Positions 38,037 to 45,950 of a stretch of DNA of 64,000 nucleotides are shown piece after piece; within the stretch, counting starts at the first letter, position 1; each line of letters opens with the position of its first letter. The DNA is from an uncultured Christensenella sp. (GTDB taxonomy: Bacteria; Bacillota; Clostridia; Christensenellales; Pumilibacteraceae), in assembly GCA_910577995.1 (NCBI GenBank), contig CAJTND010000001.1, positions 1-64,000 on the forward strand, read 5' to 3'. Below the pieces are notes generated by a model. That model did not search any database and was not told the DNA's origin. It was given only the letters and a program-made list of their open reading frames with translations. A program made the position numbers and the translations under genes.

Positions 38037-38840
38037 ATGTATAAGACGGAGTCTGACAGAATAATAGTCGACGTTGCCGATCTCGACGTCAAAGCGACGC
38101 TCGAATGCGGTCAGCTTTTTCGGTTTGAAAAGATCGACGACGCGTATATAGTCAAATCTGGCGCGCATACTTGCCGCATAGTCAATTCGGGCAGTTCCGT
38201 AGTTATAGAAACGCCGTCGACCGATTTCTTCGTCAACTTTTTCAGCCTCGACCGCGATTTGAACCGTGCCAAGCGCGAGCTTTCGCGGTTTCCCGAGCTC
38301 AAAGACGCGCTCGACAGCTGCGGCGCGCTCAGGATACTGCATCAGCCGCTGTTCGAGACGATAATATCGTTCATCATCTCCGCCAATAACAATATCCCGA
38401 GGATAAAGGGCATAATCAACAGGCTGTGCGCGCAGTTCGGCGACGAGTTCCCGTCGCCCGATAAGCTCGCGACCATGCAGATCCGTCAGCTCGACGCGAT
38501 AGGCTGCGGCTATCGTTCGCGGTATATACTCGAAAGCGCGAAGATATGCGCGGAGACCGACCTTTTGAACAGGCTGTACTCGGCGCGCACGCCCGACGCG
38601 GCTAAGCTGTTGATGACGCTCCCCGGCGTCGGGCAGAAGATAGCGGACTGCGTTATGCTTTTTGCGCTCGGTCGGCTCGAAGTCTTCCCGATAGATACCT
38701 GGATGATAAAAACTCAGCGGCAGGGCATGGAAACTGAAATGCAGCTGCGCACGCGGCTCATGGGCAAGTACGGCGAGCTTGCGGGCTATGCACAGCAGTT
38801 CCTGTATTATTACAGCGCGATACTGCGCGAGAAGGTGTGA
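38037..38840 (+). CDS. ogg: 8-oxoguanine DNA glycosylase, OGG1 type
   Basis: Base-excision glycosylase/AP lyase of the helix-hairpin-helix superfamily. The 267-residue protein has the N-terminal OGG_N beta domain (LDVKATLECGQLFRF), then SFIISANNNIPRIKGIINRL. The HhH hairpin LPGVGQKIADC carries the catalytic Lys, and the catalytic Asp lies in FPIDTWMIK. ATG 38037 has GTGAGG before it. It runs into the NfeD-like gene after one base. Confidence 0.92.
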   Translation: MYKTESDRIIVDVADLDVKATLECGQLFRFEKIDDAYIVKSGAHTCRIVNSGSSVVIETPSTDFFVNFFSLDRDLNRAKRELSRFPELKDALDSCGALRILHQPLFETIISFIISANNNIPRIKGIINRLCAQFGDEFPSPDKLATMQIRQLDAIGCGYRSRYILESAKICAETDLLNRLYSARTPDAAKLLMTLPGVGQKIADCVMLFALGRLEVFPIDTWMIKTQRQGMETEMQLRTRLMGKYGELAGYAQQFLYYYSAILREKV

Positions 38841-38841
38841 C

Positions 38842-39351
38842 GTGGAGATTTGGAAAAGCTTTGTATCGCTTTTCGCCGCGGCAAACCTTCTTAACGTTTG
38901 TCTGTGGACGACCGGCTTCACGCTTTTTGCGATAGAATATTTTCAGCCGATGCGCGGCGTGGCGTATTCGCTCGGGCTCGGGCTGATCGGCGCGTCGTTC
39001 GTTACGCATATGATATACGGCACGGCGGGCGAGGCGTTTTGGTTCATATTCCTCACATGCGTTTTGATGATAGCGGTGCACATGGTGTCGCTTGCGACGC
39101 AGAAGCGCGATTGGCTCAAGGTCGCGCGATTGGCGCGGGCCGGCGAGCGCAGCGGCAAGTACGATTCGCTCGTCGGCAGCATCGGCGTGGCGAATACGCC
39201 CATCGATCTTATCGGCAACGTCACCGTCAACGACGTTAACCTCGTGGTTTTCAGCGAGCGTCCGATAGGCGTCGGAGAGAACGTGCGCATAGTCAAGGTC
39301 ACGCCCGACAAGATAATAGTCGAAGCTGCGCCGACCGAAGAACAACAATAA
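38842..39351 (+). CDS. NfeD-like membrane protein with C-terminal OB fold
   Basis: A 169-residue protein with about three membrane segments (residues about 5-85) and a C-terminal domain of the NfeD type: VGSIGVANTPIDLIGNVTVN, VFSERPIGVGENVRIVKV and KIIVEA form an OB-like barrel. NfeD proteins usually partner stomatin-like proteins in membrane quality control; no stomatin gene is nearby. GTG 38842 is one base after the glycosylase stop. Confidence 0.8.
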   Translation: MEIWKSFVSLFAAANLLNVCLWTTGFTLFAIEYFQPMRGVAYSLGLGLIGASFVTHMIYGTAGEAFWFIFLTCVLMIAVHMVSLATQKRDWLKVARLARAGERSGKYDSLVGSIGVANTPIDLIGNVTVNDVNLVVFSERPIGVGENVRIVKVTPDKIIVEAAPTEEQQ

Positions 39352-39370
39352 TAAAAATCGATAGTAGATC

Positions 39371-39396
39371 ACGCCGCCGAGCTGCTTCGGCGGCGT
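39371..39396 (+). terminator. Hairpin/terminator after the NfeD-like gene
   Basis: ACGCCGCCGA (39371-39380) and TCGGCGGCGT (39387-39396), loop GCTGCT. The following T-run is weak (TCTATT). Confidence 0.6.
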
Positions 39397-39432
39397 TCTA
39401 TTAGCCGATCTTATCTCATAAAATATTGCGAA

Positions 39433-39687
39433 ATGAGTTTTTTGGGACAGGCGGCTAAAATATTCGGCAATACGGCGGAATTCAAGTTCCAGGTCGTTCT
39501 TTTCGGGCGAGACGCAGTATATCTCGAGGGCGCGAAGCCCGTCAAGATAGACGAAAGCGAGATGATCTTCCGCATACCGCAAGGACTGCTTTCGCTCGTC
39601 GGCGAGGGGCTCAAAATAAAAGAACTGACCGACGACTGCGTATCGGTAACGGGCAGAATAAGCGATCTGGCGGTGAAAGATCTATGA
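39433..39687 (+). CDS. yqfC: Sporulation protein YqfC
   Basis: An 84-residue protein of the YabP/YqfC family (LEGAKPVKIDESEMIFRIPQG and IKELTDDCVSVTGRI, quoted in part), expressed in the mother cell during sporulation in relatives. It overlaps yqfD by four bases. No strong ribosome site or sigma-A promoter is seen upstream; a sporulation sigma factor would be expected. Confidence 0.88.
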   Translation: MSFLGQAAKIFGNTAEFKFQVVLFGRDAVYLEGAKPVKIDESEMIFRIPQGLLSLVGEGLKIKELTDDCVSVTGRISDLAVKDL

Positions 39688-41219
39688 GCGCGGAGAAAAG
39701 AAACGGGCGCGGTAGGATGACGGTCGTCAGTGCGGACGAGCTTGCCGCACGCAGAGCGCGCGAACGCGAAAAAGCCGCAAAGAAAGCGGAGCGCGAGCGT
39801 ATAGCCGCGGCGGCTGTCGCGGAAAAGGCGCGGCATGCGGCTGAGCAAAAAGCGGCGCGCGAAGAAGAGAAAAAACGCGAGGCGGCGAAAAAGGACGCCG
39901 AAAAACGCCGTATGGCGCGTGAAAAAGCCGAGCGCGAAAGGCTCTATGCGGAGCGCAAGGCTCAACGCGAACGGATAAATGCGGAACGGGACAAGCTCCG
40001 CGCAAAACGCCGAGAGGAACGCAAAGCTCGGCGCAAAAAGCTGTTGGCGGTCGTTAAAGCGAAGTGCGCGAACAGAAAGAGTGGCTTCGGCTACGACAAC
40101 AAAGGTTTTCTGCCGCGCGTCGAACTGACAGTGCGCGGCGACGGCGGTGAGATAGCCAAAAGGTTTGCCGCGGGCGGCGTCGGCTTGTGCGACATGGTCA
40201 AAAACGGCGGCGAAGTAAGCTTCAAAATACGCAAAAAAGACTGTCGCAAAGCAATTGCAATTTTGGACGGTATGTGTTATAATTTTAAGACGGGCGCGAC
40301 GTTCGGTCTGCCGCGGCTTTTTGCGTATATGCTTGCGCGCATAGGCTTGTCGGTAGGCGCTGTCGCCGCCGCGCTTTGCATGTACCTATCTTATTCCTAT
40401 ATTTGGCGCGTCGAGATATCTGGCAACGATAAGATCTCGACGGAGGCGGTAGAGAGCGCGCTCGCCGCGGCGGGGTTCCGCTCGGGTCAGAAAAAATCCG
40501 CGCTCGACGAACGCGCCGCGACTGCGGCGGTCAACACGCTCGACGGCATAGCCGATGCGTCCGCAGAGGTGCGCGGCACTACGCTGTACGTGTACGTGCT
40601 CGAAGCCAAGGACTACTCGACGCCAGGCAAGCCCGATTCGTACGTATCCGCATACGACGCTACCGTTACGCGCATAGTCATGCGCAGCGGGACTGCGACG
40701 GTCAAGCGCGGCGACGTTGTTAAGGCGGGCGACGTGCTCGCCGACGGCAGCGTATATTCCACCGCGGGCGAGCTTCTGTACGTCGGAGAATGCGACGGCG
40801 AGGTCTACGGCAACGTGTCGATGACGTTCCGCGCGGAAATTTCGACGACGGAGATCGAGTACAGGCGGACGGGGCGCAGTACGGTCAAAACGTGCGCGAG
40901 CCTGTTCGGGCTGAAAATGTTCAAAAGCTCGTCTCCGTATCGCTCGTATGAAACAGTCGCTTCGACGGCAAACTATGATATACTGCTTCCGCTGTACGTG
41001 ACGCGCTATGAGTATTTCGAGACAGAGCCCGTGATGACTGAACGCGATCCCGACGCGGCTGCCAAGGCATTTGCCGCGAGCAAGATAGACGAGTTCGAGT
41101 TCACGGAAAAGGGGCTTGTCGCGACATACGAGATCAAGCCCGCCGTTTCGGGCTTGTACACGGTCGACTTGTTTTTGAGCGGGGAAGCCAAGATATCCCG
41201 CGGCATGAGCCGCAGTTAG
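39684..41219 (+). CDS. yqfD: Sporulation protein YqfD with long charged N-terminal helix
   Basis: The 511-residue protein has a YqfD core from about residue 132: an N-terminal strand region, one membrane helix at about 212-236 and a C-terminal extracytoplasmic domain including TGRSTVKTCASLFGLKMF. In front lie about 115 residues of continuous Arg/Lys/Glu/Ala, predicted to form a single long charged helix. Usual YqfD proteins lack it. An internal ATG (near codon 76) could start a shorter form. Likely needed in the mother cell membrane during sporulation. Confidence 0.88.
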   Translation: MSAEKRNGRGRMTVVSADELAARRAREREKAAKKAERERIAAAAVAEKARHAAEQKAAREEEKKREAAKKDAEKRRMAREKAERERLYAERKAQRERINAERDKLRAKRREERKARRKKLLAVVKAKCANRKSGFGYDNKGFLPRVELTVRGDGGEIAKRFAAGGVGLCDMVKNGGEVSFKIRKKDCRKAIAILDGMCYNFKTGATFGLPRLFAYMLARIGLSVGAVAAALCMYLSYSYIWRVEISGNDKISTEAVESALAAAGFRSGQKKSALDERAATAAVNTLDGIADASAEVRGTTLYVYVLEAKDYSTPGKPDSYVSAYDATVTRIVMRSGTATVKRGDVVKAGDVLADGSVYSTAGELLYVGECDGEVYGNVSMTFRAEISTTEIEYRRTGRSTVKTCASLFGLKMFKSSSPYRSYETVASTANYDILLPLYVTRYEYFETEPVMTERDPDAAAKAFAASKIDEFEFTEKGLVATYEIKPAVSGLYTVDLFLSGEAKISRGMSRS

Positions 41220-41247
41220 AAACGATGATCGGAGAGAAAAAACGCTA

Positions 41248-42207
41248 TTGAGAAAGCTTAAGACAGATGAGCTTCGCGCCGTGTTCGGCGCTTACGACGG
41301 CAATCTTAAGGTCATAGAAACGCTGTGCGGCGTGACCGTGCGCGTTACGGGCGACGACGTCCGCATAACGGGCGACGGAGCAATGCTCGCCGAGCTGTTG
41401 ATAGACAAGCTCGCCGACGCCGCGGACCGCGGCGAGACCGTGACGCCTGCCTCGGTCAAGCGCTATCACGACATACTGACGGTCGACCCGAGCGGAGTGG
41501 AGAGCATACTCTCGGTGTCGGCGTGCACAAATGCCCGCGGTCAAAAGATATTCGCCAAGACCTTGAACCAAAAGAAGTTTATCGACGCGGTCAATAACAA
41601 TCTGATGACCTTTGCCGTCGGTCCTGCGGGAACGGGCAAAACGTACCTTGCGGTCGCGCTTGCCGCCGCCGCAGTCAAGAAAGGCGCTGTGGACAGGATA
41701 ATACTGACGCGCCCCGCGATAGAGGCGGGCGAAAAGCTCGGGTTTTTGCCCGGCGACCTGCAAATGAAAGTCGATCCGTACCTGCGCCCGCTGTACGACG
41801 CGCTCGGCGATATGTTCGGCGCGGACTATCAAAAACTGATAGAGCGCGGCACGGTCGAAATAGCGCCGCTCGCGTACATGCGCGGCAGAACGCTGTCACG
41901 CGCGTTCATGATACTCGACGAGGCGCAAAACACCAGTCCCGAGCAAATGAAGATGTTCCTTACTCGGTTCGGCGACGGAAGCCGCGCGATAATCACTGGC
42001 GACACGACGCAGATCGATCTTAAAGGTGCGCAGTCGGGACTTACCGAGGCGGAACGGGTGCTCGGCGGCGTGCAGTCGGTGGCGTTCGTGCACATGACGG
42101 GCGAGGACGTAGTAAGGCACGACCTCGTGCAAAGGATAGTCAACGCATACGATAACTATGCAAAAGGAAAAGAACATGAAAAACAACAGTGCGGAAAAAC
42201 AAAATAA
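41248..42207 (+). CDS. phoH: PhoH-family ATPase (YbeZ type)
   Basis: A 319-residue protein with a short N-terminal KH-like segment and a PhoH P-loop ATPase/helicase-like domain: Walker A AVGPAGTGKTYLA, LTRPAIEAGEKLGFLPGD, Walker B MILDEAQNTSP and TGDTTQIDL. In many bacteria it is genetically and physically linked to YbeY, encoded here two genes downstream. TTG 41248 is the first start consistent with homology, with GGAGAG upstream. Overlaps the HD gene. Confidence 0.95.
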   Translation: MRKLKTDELRAVFGAYDGNLKVIETLCGVTVRVTGDDVRITGDGAMLAELLIDKLADAADRGETVTPASVKRYHDILTVDPSGVESILSVSACTNARGQKIFAKTLNQKKFIDAVNNNLMTFAVGPAGTGKTYLAVALAAAAVKKGAVDRIILTRPAIEAGEKLGFLPGDLQMKVDPYLRPLYDALGDMFGADYQKLIERGTVEIAPLAYMRGRTLSRAFMILDEAQNTSPEQMKMFLTRFGDGSRAIITGDTTQIDLKGAQSGLTEAERVLGGVQSVAFVHMTGEDVVRHDLVQRIVNAYDNYAKGKEHEKQQCGKTK

Positions 42208-43642
42208 AAAAGCCGTAGTCGACGCGCCGTCTGTCGGGGCGTATTTGTGGCTTGTCGGCGTTTTCGCAATAGTCTACGCCGTTATTTACATAGCGTTATT
42301 GTTGCGCGTGCATTTTCTTACCGATGCCGCGGCGTCCATATCCAAGTCCGCTGCGGATATGCTTTTCGCGTTTGCTTTGTTGATGCTGATGAGCGCGCTC
42401 TATCTTTACGTCGTGTTTTCGCGCAAGGAATTATTGAACGATCTCAAAGAGCCGAGCGCGCTGATGTGCATATTCGCGCTCGTCGTAGTTGCTAATATAT
42501 TCCTTTCGCACCTCAACTCCTACGCGATGTTCGTCGGGCTCGCCGCACTGCTCGCTCTGCCGTTCTCCAAAAAACGCGACGCGTTCGTCCTTAACATATT
42601 CGCGTGTCTTATCTCGACTTTCGCGCTTATATACGAAACCGATCTCGGTCACTACGAGTCGATAGCGTTTTCGATAATCGCCGGGCTTGTCGGCGGAACT
42701 ATCGGCGCGTATTCGTTCCCTATGGCAATGACGCGCACTACGTCGGTATTGCGGTCGTTCCTTACGGGCGCGTGCACGATAGCTGTATATATGGTACTGT
42801 TGTGCGCGTACACGCTCGGCATCGAAACGTTCAACGCCAACATAATGTATATCGGCATTTCGGTCGCCGCACAGCTGCTGCTTGCGAGCACGCTCGTGCC
42901 CGTTATCGAGAGCATATTCAATATCACTACCGATTATAGACTCGTCGAGCTCACCAATCACAAAGCGCCGCTCATCCGCAGGCTTATCGTGGAAGCGCCG
43001 GGTACGTTCAATCACAGCCTCGCCGTTGCCAACTTCGCCGAGATCTGCGCCAACGCGATAGGCGAAGATCCGTTCCTTGCGCGCGCGTGCGCGTACTATC
43101 ACGATATAGGCAAGCTAAACAACGCGACATACTTTACCGAGAACCAAGCGGGCTACAATCCGCACGACGAGCTTTTGCCCGAGGTGTCGGCGGAGATAAT
43201 CCGTCAGCATACCGAGGACGGCTACGACCTTTGCAAAGAGCACAGGATACCCGAGGAGATAGCGCGCGTCACGATAGAGCATCACGGCACGCTGCCGATA
43301 ATGTATTTCTACAATAAAGCCAAGACACTTACCGACGGTGACGTCGATATAGACGAGTACCGTTACCACGGCGACATACCCAAGGGCAAGATCGCCGCTA
43401 TAATCATGATCTGCGATTCCGCCGAGGCGGCGATACGCGCGATGGACAATCCCGACGGCGAGCGAGTGGACAAGCTTTTGCGCTCGATGATAGACGAGCG
43501 CATCAAGCTCGGTCAGTTCGACGATTGCGCTATAACCATGCGCGACCTTACCACGCTTCGCGAGGCGATAGTTGGGTCGTACAGCGGACTTTTCCACAAG
43601 CGTATAAAGTATAATCTCAAGCGCGGAGGCTCCAATGATTAA
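42176..43642 (+). CDS. PgpH/YqfF-like HD phosphodiesterase without extracellular domain
   Basis: A 488-residue membrane protein with about seven membrane segments (residues about 20-245) and a cytoplasmic HD domain. Metal ligands lie in FNHSLAVANF, CAYYHDIGKLNNATYF and IEHHGTLP. In PgpH this domain degrades c-di-AMP. Typical PgpH has a large extracellular 7TMR-HDED domain after the first membrane segment; here only about 15 residues link the first two segments. ATG 42176 was chosen for its AAAGG site; an in-frame ATG at 42158 is possible. Confidence 0.88.
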   Translation: MKNNSAEKQNKKAVVDAPSVGAYLWLVGVFAIVYAVIYIALLLRVHFLTDAAASISKSAADMLFAFALLMLMSALYLYVVFSRKELLNDLKEPSALMCIFALVVVANIFLSHLNSYAMFVGLAALLALPFSKKRDAFVLNIFACLISTFALIYETDLGHYESIAFSIIAGLVGGTIGAYSFPMAMTRTTSVLRSFLTGACTIAVYMVLLCAYTLGIETFNANIMYIGISVAAQLLLASTLVPVIESIFNITTDYRLVELTNHKAPLIRRLIVEAPGTFNHSLAVANFAEICANAIGEDPFLARACAYYHDIGKLNNATYFTENQAGYNPHDELLPEVSAEIIRQHTEDGYDLCKEHRIPEEIARVTIEHHGTLPIMYFYNKAKTLTDGDVDIDEYRYHGDIPKGKIAAIIMICDSAEAAIRAMDNPDGERVDKLLRSMIDERIKLGQFDDCAITMRDLTTLREAIVGSYSGLFHKRIKYNLKRGGSND

Positions 43643-44969
43643 GCTGACGGGCGACATCAGACAGGAATTCGTCAGGCTCGCGGGCATAACGTTCGACGCG
43701 CTCGGGCTGAAAGGCGATGCGACGGTCGACGTCGAGCTTATAGACGACGAGGCTATGCGCGAGCTAAACAGGGAAACGCGCAAGGTCGACGCGACGACCG
43801 ACGTTTTGAGTTATCCCGCGCTCGACGAGATAAAAGAGTTTACAAAAAAGAATTATCCCAACGACTTCGATCCGACCGCCGATGCCGTAGTGCTCGGCGA
43901 CATAGCGATAAACGTCGATGCGGCGGCGCGGCAGGCGGAGGAATACGGCACGGGCGAGCGCGAGATAAATTATCTTTTCGTGCACGGGCTTTTGCATATC
44001 CTCGGCTACGACCATATGACCGACTCCGATAAAGCGGCGATGCGCGCGCGCGAGGAAGAGATACTCGGCGCGAAAGACGAGTCCGTGGTCGTCGCGGTCA
44101 TAGGCAGACCGAATGCCGGCAAGTCGTCGCTCGTCAATGCGATAGTCGGGGAAAAGGTGTCGATAGTATCGCCCAAGCCGCAAACGACGCGCGACAGGAT
44201 AACAGGCATCTGCACCGAGGGCAACAAGCAGATAGTTTTCCTTGATACGCCGGGCATGTTCAAGCCGCGCACCAAGCTCGACGAGCACATGGACAAGAGC
44301 GTAAAGAGCTCGCTCGGCGGCGATGCGGACGTGATCGTGATAGTGCTCGACTGCACCAAGGGCGTTACCGCCGACGACGAAAAAACGATAATGCAACGGC
44401 TCGCGTCGCGCGTGCCCGTTTATATAGTGCTCAACAAGACCGATCTCAAAGGCTACGAGCATACATATCCCATCGTTCAAAAGCTTTCGGCGCTCATGAA
44501 CAGGACAGACGGGCGCTCGGTCAAGGATATTATCCCGACGAGCTGCCGCAGCGGCAGAAATATCGACGTCGTAAAGGACGCGCTCAAAAAGGAATGCAAG
44601 GAGGGCGGATTTTTGTTCCCGCCCGACGAGTACACGGATAGACCCGTCAAGTTCATGATAGGCGAGATCGTGCGCGAAAAAGCGCTGTTGTTTTTGCAGG
44701 ACGAGATACCGCACGGCGTGGGCGTGGCGGTGCTCGGCGTCGACGAGAGCAAAGACCCCGTGCGTATAACCGCCGACGTCATCGTCGACAAACAGTCGCA
44801 CAAGCGTATAGTGATAGGCGACGACGCTTCGATGATAAAGCGTATAGGCGCGGCGGCGCGGCGCGATATACAGGAGCTTTTGGGGACTAACGTATATCTC
44901 GAGCTTTTCGTCAAGGTTCGACAGGGCTGGCGCGACAAACAGAATATTCTGCACGATATAGGCTATTGA
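43635..44969 (+). CDS. ybeY-era: YbeY-Era fusion: rRNA-maturation endoribonuclease joined to Era GTPase
   Basis: A single 444-residue frame. Residues 1-150 are YbeY with the zinc/catalytic motif HGLLHILGYDH (H117, H121, H127) and RxxxRKVDATTDVLSYP. Residues about 153-444 are Era. G1 GRPNAGKS is at 157-164, the switch region KPQTTRDRI follows, then G3 DTPG and G4 NKTD. A C-terminal KH domain carries VGVAVLGVDESKDPVRITA and GDDASMIKRIGAAARRDI (in part). Only about five residues link them. Both act on 16S rRNA 3'-end maturation. The dgkA and cdd genes that often lie between ybeY and era are absent. Confidence 0.95.
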   Translation: MIKLTGDIRQEFVRLAGITFDALGLKGDATVDVELIDDEAMRELNRETRKVDATTDVLSYPALDEIKEFTKKNYPNDFDPTADAVVLGDIAINVDAAARQAEEYGTGEREINYLFVHGLLHILGYDHMTDSDKAAMRAREEEILGAKDESVVVAVIGRPNAGKSSLVNAIVGEKVSIVSPKPQTTRDRITGICTEGNKQIVFLDTPGMFKPRTKLDEHMDKSVKSSLGGDADVIVIVLDCTKGVTADDEKTIMQRLASRVPVYIVLNKTDLKGYEHTYPIVQKLSALMNRTDGRSVKDIIPTSCRSGRNIDVVKDALKKECKEGGFLFPPDEYTDRPVKFMIGEIVREKALLFLQDEIPHGVGVAVLGVDESKDPVRITADVIVDKQSHKRIVIGDDASMIKRIGAAARRDIQELLGTNVYLELFVKVRQGWRDKQNILHDIGY

Positions 44970-45018
44970 ACCGCATAATACCTGTTCGGCAAAAGCATAA
45001 TAATCCCGAGGTGACGAT

Positions 45019-45132
45019 ATGACTGAAGACGAAAAGATGCTTTGGGAACTGTTTTGCGAAACGGGCGAACCGCGGTACTATTCGATGTACGTGCGCGCTA
45101 AGCACGACGGGGAGCAAGGTCGGCGCGACTGA
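45019..45132 (+). CDS. yqzL: YqzL-like small protein
   Basis: A 37-residue protein (MTEDEKMLWELFCETG, then EPRYYSMYVRAK) matching the YqzL pattern of W-x-x-F-x-x-T-G followed by aromatic and Y-x-x-x-K. It lies exactly where yqzL sits in Bacillus, between era and recO. CCCGAGGTGA upstream provides the ribosome site. Function unknown. Confidence 0.78.
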   Translation: MTEDEKMLWELFCETGEPRYYSMYVRAKHDGEQGRRD

Positions 45133-45168
45133 CCGCAGCTTACGCGCGCCAAACGATACAAAAGGTGT

Positions 45169-45813
45169 ATGATGCGCGATTTTACGGATAAATGCATAGT
45201 GCTCAGGATAAGCGAGTACCGCGACGACGACAGGCTCGCCGACGTGCTAACCGCCGCCAACGGACTTGTCGGCGTGCAGTTCCGCGGCGTGAAAAAGGCG
45301 AAAGCCAAGCTCAAACCGTTTGCGCAATGCTTTGCGGTGTTCGATGCGCGGCTCACGTCGACTCGCGGCAAGTTCCTGACCCCCGTCGAGCCGATGCTCA
45401 TACAGGACGGATTCGGGCTCTGCTCCGACCTCAAAATATTCACGGCGGCTTCGGTAGCGGCGGAAGCGACGGTACGATCGATATGCGACGACGAACCGCA
45501 TACCGATATGTTCGTCGAGTTTCTGCGCCTCGTCCGAGCGTTGCAGTCGGACGGCGATCCGTACTACTGCGCGGCGGCGTATATGTGCGCGCTGTTGAAG
45601 ATGTCGGGTTTCTATCGCGATTATACATATTCCGACGATCCCAAAACGCCCATACAGCTCCTCGGCTATGCGCAAAGATACGGATACGAGCCGACGGCGC
45701 GACCCGACTACGATCTTGCGCGTCGCGCGCTCAAATACGCTTGCGGCGAGTTTTCGCGTAACTTCGATATAGCGCTGAAGAGCGCGGACTCGATAGATCT
45801 TTACGCGGACTGA
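45169..45813 (+). CDS. recO: DNA repair protein RecO
   Basis: Helps load RecA with RecF/RecR. A 214-residue RecO with an N-terminal OB fold (KCIVLRISEYRDDDRLADVLT, FRGVKKAKAKLKPFAQCF; in part) and a helical C-terminal part. The usual zinc cysteines are not evident, so this is the shorter zinc-less form. Two adjacent ATG codons (45169, 45172) are possible starts. It lies in the conserved era-yqzL-recO block. Confidence 0.92.
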   Translation: MMRDFTDKCIVLRISEYRDDDRLADVLTAANGLVGVQFRGVKKAKAKLKPFAQCFAVFDARLTSTRGKFLTPVEPMLIQDGFGLCSDLKIFTAASVAAEATVRSICDDEPHTDMFVEFLRLVRALQSDGDPYYCAAAYMCALLKMSGFYRDYTYSDDPKTPIQLLGYAQRYGYEPTARPDYDLARRALKYACGEFSRNFDIALKSADSIDLYAD

Positions 45814-45884
45814 TCGGCGCGGGCGTAGATAATGGCATAAAAGCGGATAAAAATGATAAATATTGTAAATTTCGGTAAAAATGC

Positions 45885-45913
45885 TTGCATTCCGCAAATA
45901 TATATGATAAAAT
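45885..45913 (+). promoter_or_regulatory. Sigma-A promoter of ppdK
   Basis: TTGCAT (45885-45890), 17-base spacer, TAAAAT (45908-45913), 37 bases before ATG 45951, with AAGGAG between. Confidence 0.78.
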
Positions 45914-45950
45914 ATTTTGTGACAAAATATACCTTACAAGGAGTATAAAA

